Assembly: GCF_000153345.1 (NCBI RefSeq)
Contig: NZ_CH724127.1
Coordinates: 369,587 to 411,427 of the forward strand
Direction: 5' to 3'
Source of the DNA: Neptuniibacter caesariensis
Lineage (GTDB): Bacteria; Pseudomonadota; Gammaproteobacteria; Pseudomonadales; Balneatricaceae
Length of the DNA stretch: 41,841 bases
Position 1 is the stretch's first letter. Every line of letters begins with the position of its first letter. The notes below the pieces were generated by a model. The model had not been told where the DNA came from. It was given only the letters and a program-made list of their open reading frames with translations, and made no database searches. A program made the translations under genes and the position numbers. Of this stretch, positions 32,661 through 40,482 are shown piece after piece.

Positions 32661-33616
32661 CAGATCGCCTCCCCTTTACCCTGGCCATTACGGATCAGCA
32701 TGATCGGCAGTACCAGTACTATAAGCATGACAATGGCAACCGCTGAGGCCATCGGCCAGTCTCGGTTGAGGAAGAACTCATCCCAGAGCACCCGACCTAT
32801 CATCAGCGTATCGGAGCCACCCAACAGTGCAGGTATAACAAACTCACCCACCGCCGGAATAAACACCAACAGACAGCCGGCGACGATACCTGGAATGGCC
32901 AGTGGCAAAGTGATCAGGAAGAAGCTTTGAGCCGGACGACAACCCAGATCTTCAGCGGCTTCCAGCAACGTCATATCCATCTTTTCCAGTGCGCTGTATA
33001 GCGGCAGCACCATGAATGGCAAGTAGGTATAGACGATACCCAGATACACGGCGAAATCGGTCTGTAGCATGACCAAGGGTTGGTCAATGATGCCCAGCGA
33101 CAGCAGGAACTCGTTAACAATACCGTTCTTTTTCAGGAAGCCCATCCATGCATACACACGCAGCAGAAATGAGGTCCAGAATGGCAGAATAACCAACGCC
33201 AATAGCAGTGCCCGACGCGAACCATCGCTGCGTGCGATCAGGTAAGCGATCGGGAATGCGATCAGCAGAGTAAAGAACGTGGAGATTGCAGCGATCTTAA
33301 TCGAGCTGAGGTAAGCCTCCAGATAGAAGGCATCTTCCAACAGGTAGAGATAGTTACCGAGGCTTATCTTGAGATTGATATAGGCCTCTTCCAGATCCCA
33401 CTCCAGCAGTGGTGTATAGGGAGGCACTGCGATCGCCGTTTCTGACAGGGAGATTTTGAACACCACCAGAAACGGGATAAAGAAAAAGATCCCCAGCCAG
33501 AAAGCGGGAATAGCGACTACAGCGAATCTCCCCCAGTTCACCCGGCGAAAAATGTTGTAGCGCTGCATGCGGGATGATGAACCATCAACCCATACAGAAC
33601 CGGTCGAAATACTCAT
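32660..33616 (-). CDS. potH: Polyamine ABC transporter permease (PotH-like)
   Basis: A 318-aa inner-membrane permease with six main helices. The first is AVVAIPAFWLGIFFFIPFLV (about residues 32-51), and the EAA loop (LLEAAEDLGCRPAQSFFLIT) is near residue 220. A long periplasmic stretch after helix 1 (YTPLLEWDLEEAYINLKISL) is typical of PotH. It pairs with PotI and is energised by PotG. Its ATG overlaps the potG stop (ATGA) by four bases. The chosen start gives a polar leader; an internal ATG at codon 17 is the alternative and would begin closer to the first helix. Confidence 0.93.
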   Translation of the reverse strand: MSISTGSVWVDGSSSRMQRYNIFRRVNWGRFAVVAIPAFWLGIFFFIPFLVVFKISLSETAIAVPPYTPLLEWDLEEAYINLKISLGNYLYLLEDAFYLEAYLSSIKIAAISTFFTLLIAFPIAYLIARSDGSRRALLLALVILPFWTSFLLRVYAWMGFLKKNGIVNEFLLSLGIIDQPLVMLQTDFAVYLGIVYTYLPFMVLPLYSALEKMDMTLLEAAEDLGCRPAQSFFLITLPLAIPGIVAGCLLVFIPAVGEFVIPALLGGSDTLMIGRVLWDEFFLNRDWPMASAVAIVMLIVLVLPIMLIRNGQGKGEAI

Positions 33617-34782
33617 GACGTCAGTACCACACTGCTATCTTCATCCCAGGACAAGAACACTTTATCTTCCCAGGTGAAGCGTTCGCCCATATGACGGGTA
33701 AAGTTTGGCTGAGTGACACGCACTTCCTTGCCACTTGGCAGGCGCACTTTAAATACAGACAGGCTTCCCATATAGGCGATCTCTTCGATCACACCCTGAA
33801 TGCAGTTTTCTGTCTGGTCAGGTCGGTTATGGGAGATTTTGATCTTCTCTGGACGCAGCGCCACATGAACAATCTGTTCCGGCGCGCAACTGATGCCGTG
33901 GTTTACAAACAACGTACCGCCGGCTTCTGCTGAATCGATACGAACATGCGCGGGCTGGTCTTCAACCACCTTACCTTCGAACAGGTTCACCGAGCCGATA
34001 AACTCAGCAACAAAGCGGCTGTTCGGGTATTCGTATACATCGTGTGGCTCATCGGTCTGGACGATCACACCGTGATTCATGACCCCGATACGGGTCGACA
34101 GGGTCATCGCCTCTTCCTGGTCATGGGTTACTACCACGAAGGTGACACCCAGCTCTTCCTGAATATTGATCAGCTCGAACTGGGTCTCTTCACGAAGCTT
34201 TTTATCCAGTGCGCCCAATGGCTCGTCCAGTAATAGCAGTTTTGGTCGTTTTACCAAAGAACGAGCCAGTGCTACACGCTGGCGCTGACCACCGGAAAGC
34301 TGGTGCGGCTTGCGCTTACCCAGGTGGCCAAGCTGAACCATATCGAGCATCTCAGCCACACGTTTCTTCACCTCATGCTTCGACGCGCCTTCACGCTTCA
34401 GGCCGAAGGCTACGTTATCTGCCACACTCAAGTGTGGGAACAAGGCATAAGACTGGAACATCATATTGACCGGGCGCTTCCATGGCTGAACCCCCGCCAT
34501 ATCAACACCATCGATCAGAATCCGGCCGCTTGTGGGAGATTCAAACCCTGCCAGCATACGCAGCAGCGTACTTTTACCGGAACCCGAACCACCCAACAGG
34601 CAGAACAGCTCATTCTTGTAGATATCCAGTGAGATATTATCCACCGCTGTGAACTCACCGAATTTCTTCGTGATGTTTTCAATTTTTAGGAAAGGCTCTG
34701 CATCCTGTTGTTTCCACAAAGGTACATTGCTGTTTGCCGTTGCAGTAGCGTTCTGCGTATCGATCGGCTGTGAGGAAGTCAT
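33613..34782 (-). CDS. potG: Polyamine ABC transporter ATP-binding protein
   Basis: A 389-aa ATPase. Walker A is GGSGSGKST (64-72), the Q-loop is Gln110, the signature is LSGGQ (162-166), Walker B is LLLLDEP with Asp186-Glu187, and the switch histidine is His220. The C-terminal third is a TOBE domain (ALRPEKIKI), typical of MalK/PotA-type importers. It hydrolyses ATP on the cytoplasmic side for PotH/PotI. It lies second after potF, 191 bases downstream of potF across a strongly structured gap, then overlaps potH. PotG is preferred to PotA because the neighbouring binding protein is PotF-like. Confidence 0.95.
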   Translation of the reverse strand: MTSSQPIDTQNATATANSNVPLWKQQDAEPFLKIENITKKFGEFTAVDNISLDIYKNELFCLLGGSGSGKSTLLRMLAGFESPTSGRILIDGVDMAGVQPWKRPVNMMFQSYALFPHLSVADNVAFGLKREGASKHEVKKRVAEMLDMVQLGHLGKRKPHQLSGGQRQRVALARSLVKRPKLLLLDEPLGALDKKLREETQFELINIQEELGVTFVVVTHDQEEAMTLSTRIGVMNHGVIVQTDEPHDVYEYPNSRFVAEFIGSVNLFEGKVVEDQPAHVRIDSAEAGGTLFVNHGISCAPEQIVHVALRPEKIKISHNRPDQTENCIQGVIEEIAYMGSLSVFKVRLPSGKEVRVTQPNFTRHMGERFTWEDKVFLSWDEDSSVVLTS

Positions 34783-34881
34783 AACAAACCCCGATTACTT
34801 ATTCTTATTTGGTCACTCTGGAATCCCGGAAGCTAAGCGTTAAAGCGAAACAACAGGAACAGCACAGAACTCCCGGTTGGA

Positions 34882-34963
34882 AGTTACTAAGTCAAAACTC
34901 TGCATAAAATTCTGAGTTAGTAACTCCGTTTGGAGTGATGAGGGGAAGCATGCTTCCCCTCAT
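34882..34963 (-). other. Hairpin cluster between potF and potG
   Basis: Three stems lie in the 191-base gap. ATGAGGGGAAGC/GCTTCCCCTCAT is a 26-base perfect palindrome (34938-34963). ACTCC/GGAGT is a small hairpin (34923-34936). AGTTACTAA/TTAGTAACT is a 9-bp long-range stem (34882-34890 with 34917-34925). None is followed by T's. In binding-protein transporter operons such structures protect the first gene's mRNA, so that the binding protein exceeds the membrane parts; this is the likely role here. Confidence 0.65.
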
Positions 34964-34973
34964 AAGTGTAGGA

Positions 34974-36068
34974 CTAACGGCCGGTTTTGATAGAGGTCCA
35001 TGCGCGCGTCAGCTGACGGTCAAATTTTGCAGTGTGCGCATTCTGGGTAAACAGGTTGGCTTTTACTTCATCCGATGGGTAGATACCCGGATTTGTGATG
35101 ACATCCTGGTTCAACAGAGGCTCAGATGCTTTGTTTGCAACGGCATAGTAGACGTAGTTCGCAACACCAGCGCCACTTTCGGCTTTTAGCATGTGGTCGA
35201 TAAACTTATGTGCAGCTTCCGGGTGTGGCGCATCCGATGGGATCGCCATCAGGTCAAACCATACCAGTGTGCCTTCAGTTGGGATGCTGTAGCCAATCTT
35301 GTGGCCCTGACCAGTCTCTTCAGCACGGCTCTGAGACTGCAGAACGTCTCCGTTGTAACCCAGAGTTAAACAGATCTCACCGCTGGCCAGATCAGCAATA
35401 TACTTGCTGGAATGGAAGTATTTGTAGTGTGGACGAACCGAGCTTAGCAGTGCTTTGGCTTTCTTAAGATCGGATTTCTTCTCAGAATTAGGGTCCATAC
35501 CCAGGTAGTTCAGGGCTACTGAAACCACTTCCGCCGGAGAATCCAGAATACCGATACCGCAATCAGCGAGCTTCTCAGCCACTTCTGGCTTAAAGATCAT
35601 ATCCAGAGAATCCAGTTTTGCATCTGGACCCAGGCGTTCTTTAACCATCGCTTCGTTGTAACCTAAACCAATCGTACCCCATGCCCATGGAACATTGTGC
35701 TTGTTGTCTGGATCATGACGGGAAATCTTGTCGGTCAGTACGGTATCCAGATTAGCGTAGTTAGTTAGTTTAGAACGGTCGATCTCTTTGTAGATACCTG
35801 CCTGAATCTGACGCTCCAGGAAAGCACCGGTTGGTACTACAACATCGTAACCGCTGCCACCGGACATCAGTTTCGCTTCCAGTACTTCGTTGGAATCGTA
35901 AACGTCGTAGTTAACTTTGATACCGGTCTCTGCTTCAAACGCTTCAATGATCGCCGGATCAACGTAGTCAGACCAGTTGTAAACGTTAAGAACTTTATCT
36001 TCTGCGATTGCAGAGGTTGAAATGACAGCAGTCAGCGCAGCAGCTAAACCTAGTTTCTTGTGGTGCAT
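34974..36068 (-). CDS. potF: PotF-like periplasmic polyamine-binding protein
   Basis: A 364-aa binding protein with a short signal peptide (MHHKKLGLAAALTAVISTSA, cleaved after AIA before EDK). The mature start VLNVYNWSDYVDPAI carries the polyamine-site Trp/Ser/Asp, with DVYDSNEVLEAKLMSGGSG following. It is the first gene of potF-G-H-I and probably binds putrescine or spermidine in the periplasm. It is paralogous to the orphan at 20475. I chose ATG at 36068 because GGAG lies 7 bases upstream; the longer frame to 36122 has no signal-peptide character. A TACCC/GGGTA motif about 250 bases upstream is a possible operator. Confidence 0.94.
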   Translation of the reverse strand: MHHKKLGLAAALTAVISTSAIAEDKVLNVYNWSDYVDPAIIEAFEAETGIKVNYDVYDSNEVLEAKLMSGGSGYDVVVPTGAFLERQIQAGIYKEIDRSKLTNYANLDTVLTDKISRHDPDNKHNVPWAWGTIGLGYNEAMVKERLGPDAKLDSLDMIFKPEVAEKLADCGIGILDSPAEVVSVALNYLGMDPNSEKKSDLKKAKALLSSVRPHYKYFHSSKYIADLASGEICLTLGYNGDVLQSQSRAEETGQGHKIGYSIPTEGTLVWFDLMAIPSDAPHPEAAHKFIDHMLKAESGAGVANYVYYAVANKASEPLLNQDVITNPGIYPSDEVKANLFTQNAHTAKFDRQLTRAWTSIKTGR

Positions 36069-36320
36069 GAACATTCTCCATTTAGGCGCGGCATATACTC
36101 TCTCGGTACATACCATCAGCATTCTTCTATTCGGTTATTCCCCGGCCTGTTCTCCGGGAAACCAACAGAAATCTTTTTGTTTTTATTCTGGTCAGTCCGG
36201 GTTGTTGGTGATTCCTGAACTGACGCTTTGGCCTATTTGGGAAGCCTCTGCGGGCTTTTCCCTTAACACACCTTTTGGGTATGTTAATTTGAATGTACGT
36301 TACCCTCTGGGTTATCTATA

Positions 36321-36336
36321 TACCCCCCAGTGGGTA
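36321..36336. promoter_or_regulatory. TACCC/GGGTA motif upstream of potF (copy C)
   Basis: TACCCCCCAGTGGGTA, preceded by ATA. It resembles the puuB upstream palindrome (TACCCTTACGGGGGTA) and the amidotransferase site (TACCCGAGGGGGTA). It lies about 253 bases before the potF start, far for a simple operator, unless the promoter is distal. Confidence 0.4.
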
Positions 36337-36341
36337 TTTTG

Positions 36342-36382
36342 AAAAGCCCCTTACAATCAATTAGTTAAAGACTATAAGGGGC
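36342..36382 (-). terminator. Rho-independent terminator of the second puuA-like gene
   Basis: GCCCCTTA/TAAGGGGC (36346-36353 with 36375-36382), an 8-bp stem with a 21-nt loop that may pair further. On the minus strand it is followed by TTTTC, 8 bases after the stop codon of the synthetase gene. Confidence 0.75.
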
Positions 36383-36389
36383 CGTTTTA

Positions 36390-37727
36390 TTATAAAAATC
36401 CGAGGTAGGATTCGTATTCTATATCGGAGATCTGCGCGTGTAATTTACGCAGCTCCTGACGTTTCGCTGCGGTAAAGACCCGTACAAACTCTTCACCCAG
36501 ATATTCGCGCATCACATCACTGCGATTAAAGATATCTGTCGCATCATCCCACTTATTTGGCAGGATCAGATCCTGGTTTGCTTCGGTATAAGCATCACCA
36601 GCGATCGGCGCAGGCGGCATCAGTTTGTTCTCGATACCATATAAAGCACCCGCCAGAATCGTTGCCAACACCAGATAAGGGTTCGCATCGGCCCCCGCTA
36701 CACGATGTTCGATACGACGGGCAACCGGCGGGCTGTCTGGAATTCGAATAGCTACAGTGCGGTTTTCATAGCCCCAGCTTGCACAAGTCGGCGCGTGCGC
36801 ACCCACCATAAAGCGGCGGTAAGAGTTCATATGCGGCGCGAACGCCAGCATGCTGTCCGCCATAGTATTCATCAGGCCTGCAACCGCATGCTTCAGTACA
36901 TCGGTACCTTCGTCTCCACCATTATCGAAGACATTGATACCTGCTTCATTCAGCAAGCTGAAGTGCACGTGGAAACCGTTACCGCTCTTGTTGGCATAAG
37001 GCTTCGCCATAAAGGTTGCGGAGTATCCGTGCTTGCGTGCAATACCGCGTACGAGACGCTTGAACATGATCGCCTGATCACCAGCCAGCATCGGGTTAGG
37101 TACATGGTTAAGGTTGATCTCAAACTGGCCAGGGCCAAGCTCAGAGATAATGGTGTCAGCAGGCACACCCTGCTGTTCGCACACTTCACGTACTTCAGCA
37201 AAGAATGAAGACAGACCGTCCATCTCATCGATCGAGTAGCAGTCAGTTTCCGCCAGACGGCGACCGTGACCTTCTACTAGAATAGGTGGCTGTGGGCGCT
37301 GAGTTTCTTCGGACTTACCGTCCATCAGGTAGAACTCAAGCTCGGTTGCAACAACCGGCGTCAGGCCCAGTTTCTTAAAACGATCAACAACCGCGTTCAG
37401 CGCCTGACGAGGATCAGCACTAAAAGGCGTACCATCGGGGTTGAACATAGTTGCCAGAATCTGGTTACGTGGGGAGTCAGCCCAAGGTACAGGTACCGCT
37501 TCGTCATGTACTGGCATGCAGATGCCATCACTGTCGCCAGTCTCAAATACCAGACCGTTGTCCAGTACATCATCACCCCAGAAATCAAAGCCGATAACAG
37601 AGCGAGGTAGTTTTACCCCCTCTTCCATCACTTTGCTTAAAGCATTCGCAGGCATACGTTTGCCGCGAAGATTACCGTTAAGGTCGGTAATAAACAGATC
37701 AAATTCTTTATCGTTATTAGAAGACAT
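36390..37727 (-). CDS. Gamma-glutamylpolyamine synthetase-like enzyme (glutamine synthetase family, copy 2)
   Basis: A 445-aa glutamine-synthetase-fold ligase. The metal/ATP motifs are ATELEFYLMD (127-136), GNGFHVHFSL (249-258) and GADANPYLVLATILAG further on. The start FDLFITDLNGNLRGKRMPAN is that of the PuuA/PauA group. It differs clearly from the copy at 19045 (for example, HVHFS in place of HIHQS), so this is an old paralogue with probably a different amine preference. It is divergent from the gntR gene across 266 bases with three GntR-type palindromes, and so is likely repressed by that protein (inference). It ends in its own terminator and is therefore separate from the pot operon. Confidence 0.87.
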   Translation of the reverse strand: MSSNNDKEFDLFITDLNGNLRGKRMPANALSKVMEEGVKLPRSVIGFDFWGDDVLDNGLVFETGDSDGICMPVHDEAVPVPWADSPRNQILATMFNPDGTPFSADPRQALNAVVDRFKKLGLTPVVATELEFYLMDGKSEETQRPQPPILVEGHGRRLAETDCYSIDEMDGLSSFFAEVREVCEQQGVPADTIISELGPGQFEINLNHVPNPMLAGDQAIMFKRLVRGIARKHGYSATFMAKPYANKSGNGFHVHFSLLNEAGINVFDNGGDEGTDVLKHAVAGLMNTMADSMLAFAPHMNSYRRFMVGAHAPTCASWGYENRTVAIRIPDSPPVARRIEHRVAGADANPYLVLATILAGALYGIENKLMPPAPIAGDAYTEANQDLILPNKWDDATDIFNRSDVMREYLGEEFVRVFTAAKRQELRKLHAQISDIEYESYLGFL

Positions 37728-37857
37728 ATAAGATTCTCTCTCGAAATCTTTTTCGCACTTATCGGTGCAGTGCTTACTGTGCCACCTTTTGCTGACGATC
37801 TTTCGCTTTACTTCCTATAAAGGCATTACCTATTAAGGATAGAGCAGACATCGCAAA

Positions 37858-37867
37858 TGTGATCACA
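37858..37867. promoter_or_regulatory. Putative GntR operator 1
   Basis: TGTGATCACA, a perfect 10-bp palindrome upstream of the divergent puuA2 gene. The arms have no spacer, so it is not a CRP site (TGTGA-N6-TCACA). Confidence 0.7.
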
Positions 37868-37880
37868 AACTTTTAAACAA

Positions 37881-37890
37881 TGTGATCACA
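37881..37890. promoter_or_regulatory. Putative GntR operator 2
   Basis: TGTGATCACA, an exact second copy, 23 bases (about two turns) from operator 1, so the two would lie nearly on the same DNA face. Confidence 0.7.
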
Positions 37891-37944
37891 TTTTTATTTT
37901 TTGGTCAAGGTTAACTTTTATTCAAAAAGACTTTAACCCAAAAA

Positions 37945-37954
37945 CGTGATCGCA
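37945..37954. promoter_or_regulatory. Putative GntR operator 3 (degenerate)
   Basis: CGTGATCGCA, which differs from the palindrome at two positions. It lies 40 bases before the gntR start, a place suited to autoregulation. Confidence 0.5.
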
Positions 37955-37993
37955 TTAGAATAGGAGAAAAAGCGGCCAAGCCTTATAAAGAAC

Positions 37994-38710
37994 ATGGACA
38001 AGAAATCTCCGATAAAAATTACCTTAACCGAGCGCGATGAGTCTGTAACTATCACCCAATGGGTATATCAGACCCTTCGTTACGCGGTAATGAATGGTCA
38101 GATTCTGCCCGGCAGAGCCCTGACCATTCGTGAACTGGCCAGCATTCTAGATGTGAGCCCGATGCCGGTGCGTGAGGCGCTGCGCCAACTTGCGGCAGAG
38201 AATGCGCTGGAAATTCAGGGCAACCGTCGCGTAATGGTTCCGAAGATGACTGCGATGAAATTCAACGAGCTTTGCGAAGCCCGAATTGCCATTGAATCCC
38301 ACGCCGCAGCCCGCGCCCTGCCTTATATAGACAGCAAGAGGCTGCAAGGACTACGTGATCTGGATCGCTTGATTGATGAGGCCCAGGAGGAAGGTAACCT
38401 GGAACAGGTCAGCATTCTGAATCAGAATTTTCACCGTTCTTTATATACAGCTAACCCCCACCAGGTGACGCTACCTTTGATTGAAAGCCTGTGGTTACAA
38501 CTGGGCCCGTTTATGCGCCTGGCGACCAGCCGGCTGGAAGAACACTACCTGATCGATCGACATAATGAAGCGATGAGCGCGATCGAAAAACAGGATGCTT
38601 TTGCCCTGCAACTGGCGATCACTGCCGATATCCGAGAGGGTATCGCTTTCGCTGGAACCCCTGAACTTCTGCACACTTTTATAGAGCAATCTTCTGGCGT
38701 TACTGGTTAA
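37994..38710 (+). CDS. GntR-family regulator with FCD domain
   Basis: A 238-aa GntR/FadR-type regulator. The N-terminal winged helix covers about residues 20-85 (VYQTLRYAVMNGQILPGRAL, ELASILDVSPMPVREALRQL). The FCD all-helical domain follows, with likely metal or ligand residues in EARIAIESHAA, NQNFHRSLY and DRHNEAMSAI. Six TGTGATCACA-like sites surround the gene, three on each side. It therefore probably regulates itself, the divergent puuA-like gene and the downstream spuC-like gene, with a polyamine or derived acid as effector (inference). A perfect 12-bp hairpin spans the stop codon. Confidence 0.92.
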   Translation: MDKKSPIKITLTERDESVTITQWVYQTLRYAVMNGQILPGRALTIRELASILDVSPMPVREALRQLAAENALEIQGNRRVMVPKMTAMKFNELCEARIAIESHAAARALPYIDSKRLQGLRDLDRLIDEAQEEGNLEQVSILNQNFHRSLYTANPHQVTLPLIESLWLQLGPFMRLATSRLEEHYLIDRHNEAMSAIEKQDAFALQLAITADIREGIAFAGTPELLHTFIEQSSGVTG

Positions 38711-38727
38711 ATATCAACCAGTAACGC
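38697..38727 (+). terminator. 12-bp hairpin spanning the gntR stop codon
   Basis: GCGTTACTGGTT/AACCAGTAACGC, a perfect 12-bp stem with a 7-nt loop; the stop codon sits at the stem-loop junction. No T-run follows, so it may be a factor-dependent terminator or an RNA-stability element. Confidence 0.45.
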
Positions 38728-38831
38728 AGTTACTCCCACGCTTACCACCGCCCTTTTCCTAAAGTTTTTTCACACTCCTAGTTGCCTTCTCCAGTAATAA
38801 ATTTGCAGTTTTTTTGTTGACTTTCCAATTT

Positions 38832-38841
38832 TGTGATCACA
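38832..38841. promoter_or_regulatory. Putative GntR operator 4
   Basis: TGTGATCACA, the third exact copy (TTTTGTGATCACAAAA, 16-bp palindrome with its flanks), in the gap upstream of the spuC-like gene. Confidence 0.72.
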
Positions 38842-38852
38842 AAATGAATTTA

Positions 38853-38862
38853 AATGATCACA
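38853..38862. promoter_or_regulatory. Putative GntR operator 5
   Basis: AATGATCACA (AATGATCACATT with the next bases), a close variant 21 bases from operator 4, so on the same DNA face. Confidence 0.6.
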
Positions 38863-38887
38863 TTCAAAGCCAGTTATGCGCCCTGAA

Positions 38888-38897
38888 TTTGATCACA
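38888..38897. promoter_or_regulatory. Putative GntR operator 6
   Basis: TTTGATCACA (TTTGATCACAAA), a variant 35 bases after operator 5 and 68 bases before the spuC-like start. Confidence 0.6.
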
Positions 38898-38964
38898 AAA
38901 AAGAATTACAAATTTGCCAAGAGTTCGGCTTTCTTAACAGATAAAGCCGTGTTGGGAGAAAGAG

Positions 38965-40347
38965 ATGCTAGACGATAACAACAAAGCTTCTGCAACAACC
39001 GCTGATATCCAGGCACTGGATGCAGAACATCATCTACACCCATTTACCAACACCGGCGCCTTGAATAAAAAAGGCGCACGCGTGATCACCAAAGGCGAAG
39101 GTGTTTACCTTTGGGATAGTGAAGGTAACAAGATCATCGACGGCATGGCCGGTCTTTGGTGTGTGAATATGGGCTACGGCCGTAAAGAGCTGGTTGAAGC
39201 GGCAAACACGCAGATGAACCAGTTGGCTTATTACAATACTTTCTTCCAGACCACACATACCCCTGTTGCAGAACTGGCCCGTGAAATTGCCAGCGTGACA
39301 CCGGGTGACCTGAACCATATCTTCTTTGCTAACTCCGGCTCAGAAGCGATCGATACGATCATTCGGCTGGTGCGTCAGTACTGGGCGATCAAAGGCAAGC
39401 CGTACCGTAACATTCTGATCAGCCGTGAAAATGCTTACCACGGTAGTACGGTAGGCGGCACAAGCCTGGGCGGTATGAGCGGCATGCACAAACAAGGTGC
39501 GCCTCTGGTTCCAAATATTGAGCGCATCCGTCAGCCTTATTGGTATGGCGAAGCCGGCGACATGAGTGAAGAAGAGTTCGGTATTGCCTGTGCTAAAGCG
39601 CTGGAAGAGAAGATTCTTGAAGTCGGCCCGGATAATGTTGCGGCCTTCGTTGGCGAACCGATTCAGGGTGCCGGTGGCGTTATCGTTCCTCCTGCTAACT
39701 ACTGGGCTGAGATTCAGAAGATCTGCCAGAAGTACGACATTCTGCTCGCGGCGGATGAAGTCATCTGTGGCTTTGGCCGTACAGGTAGTTGGTTCGGCAG
39801 TGAAACATTGGGCATTACACCTGACATTATCTCCATGGCGAAAGGCCTGTCTTCTGGTTACCTGCCAATCGCAGCCGTTGCTGTAGGTGATCGTATCAGT
39901 AATGCATTGATCGAACATGATGACGACTTTAACCACGGTTACACCTACTCTGGACATCCCGTATCTGCGGCGGTTGCGATCGCTAATATCCGTCTGATGA
40001 AGGAAGAGAATATTGTCGATTACGTCGCTAATGACATTGGCCCTTACTTCCAGCAGAAGCTTCGTGACACTCTGGGTGAACACCCACTGGTTGGCCATAT
40101 TGAAGGTGTTGGTCTGGTGGCAGGTATCGCGCTGGTTAAAGACAAAGCCACTAAAGAATTGTTCCCGGACGATCTGGATATCGGAATGATCTGTCGTGAT
40201 CACTGCTTTAACAACGGACTGATCATGCGTGCTGTGGGTAGCCGTATGGTGTTGTCACCGCCTCTGGTGATTAGCCGTGATGAAGTAGATGAGCTGATAG
40301 AGAAAGCCCGCCTCTGCTTCGACCTAACCCTTAAATCTGTCTCTTAG
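38965..40347 (+). CDS. spuC: Putrescine:pyruvate aminotransferase, SpuC-like
   Basis: A 460-aa class III PLP aminotransferase. Asp264 (LLAADEVICGFGR) binds the pyridine nitrogen and Lys293 (MAKGLSSGYLP) forms the Schiff base. YNTFFQTTHTPVAELA, HGSTVGGTSLGGM and IRQPYWYGEAGDMSEEEFG are typical of Pseudomonas SpuC, which transfers the amino group of putrescine to pyruvate. The product, 4-aminobutyraldehyde, needs a dehydrogenase not found in this window. This is a parallel route to the gamma-glutamyl pathway. GGGAGAAAG lies before the ATG. The three palindromes upstream suggest GntR control. Confidence 0.9.
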   Translation: MLDDNNKASATTADIQALDAEHHLHPFTNTGALNKKGARVITKGEGVYLWDSEGNKIIDGMAGLWCVNMGYGRKELVEAANTQMNQLAYYNTFFQTTHTPVAELAREIASVTPGDLNHIFFANSGSEAIDTIIRLVRQYWAIKGKPYRNILISRENAYHGSTVGGTSLGGMSGMHKQGAPLVPNIERIRQPYWYGEAGDMSEEEFGIACAKALEEKILEVGPDNVAAFVGEPIQGAGGVIVPPANYWAEIQKICQKYDILLAADEVICGFGRTGSWFGSETLGITPDIISMAKGLSSGYLPIAAVAVGDRISNALIEHDDDFNHGYTYSGHPVSAAVAIANIRLMKEENIVDYVANDIGPYFQQKLRDTLGEHPLVGHIEGVGLVAGIALVKDKATKELFPDDLDIGMICRDHCFNNGLIMRAVGSRMVLSPPLVISRDEVDELIEKARLCFDLTLKSVS

Positions 40348-40391
40348 TAGTACCATGTGGAGCCTCTCAGACATCCGATAAGCTCCTTTTC

Positions 40392-40417
40392 GCTGGCGGC
40401 AGTGCCGCCAGCATTTT
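40392..40417 (+). terminator. Rho-independent terminator of spuC
   Basis: GCTGGCGGC-AGT-GCCGCCAGC, a 9-bp GC-rich stem, followed by ATTTTT, 44 bases after the stop codon. Confidence 0.92.
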
Positions 40418-40482
40418 TCCTTCGGTCTAAACTAGGGATAGTGTAATAAAGTAAGCAGCTTGAGCTGTGTAAGGTGAACCTG

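Larger units (their letters stand above)
36069..36389. other. 321-bp region between puuA2 and potF, no gene
   Basis: The leader of potF and the 3' end region of the second puuA-like gene. It holds the puuA2 terminator (36342-36382) and the TACCC/GGGTA motif (36321-36336), with two weaker half-type relatives nearby: TACCCTCTGGGTTA at 36301-36314, and ACCTTTTGGGTA around 36270-36281. No coding frame of quality is seen. Confidence 0.6.

Noticed and set aside
37858-37890. CRP sites
   Set aside because: TGTGATCACA has no 6-bp spacer between its arms, unlike the CRP consensus TGTGA-N6-TCACA; repeated copies around gntR favour a GntR operator.
39340-40203. 287-codon open frame antisense to spuC
   Set aside because: Complete overlap with SpuC, no recognisable motif; low-stop shadow of a codon-biased gene.
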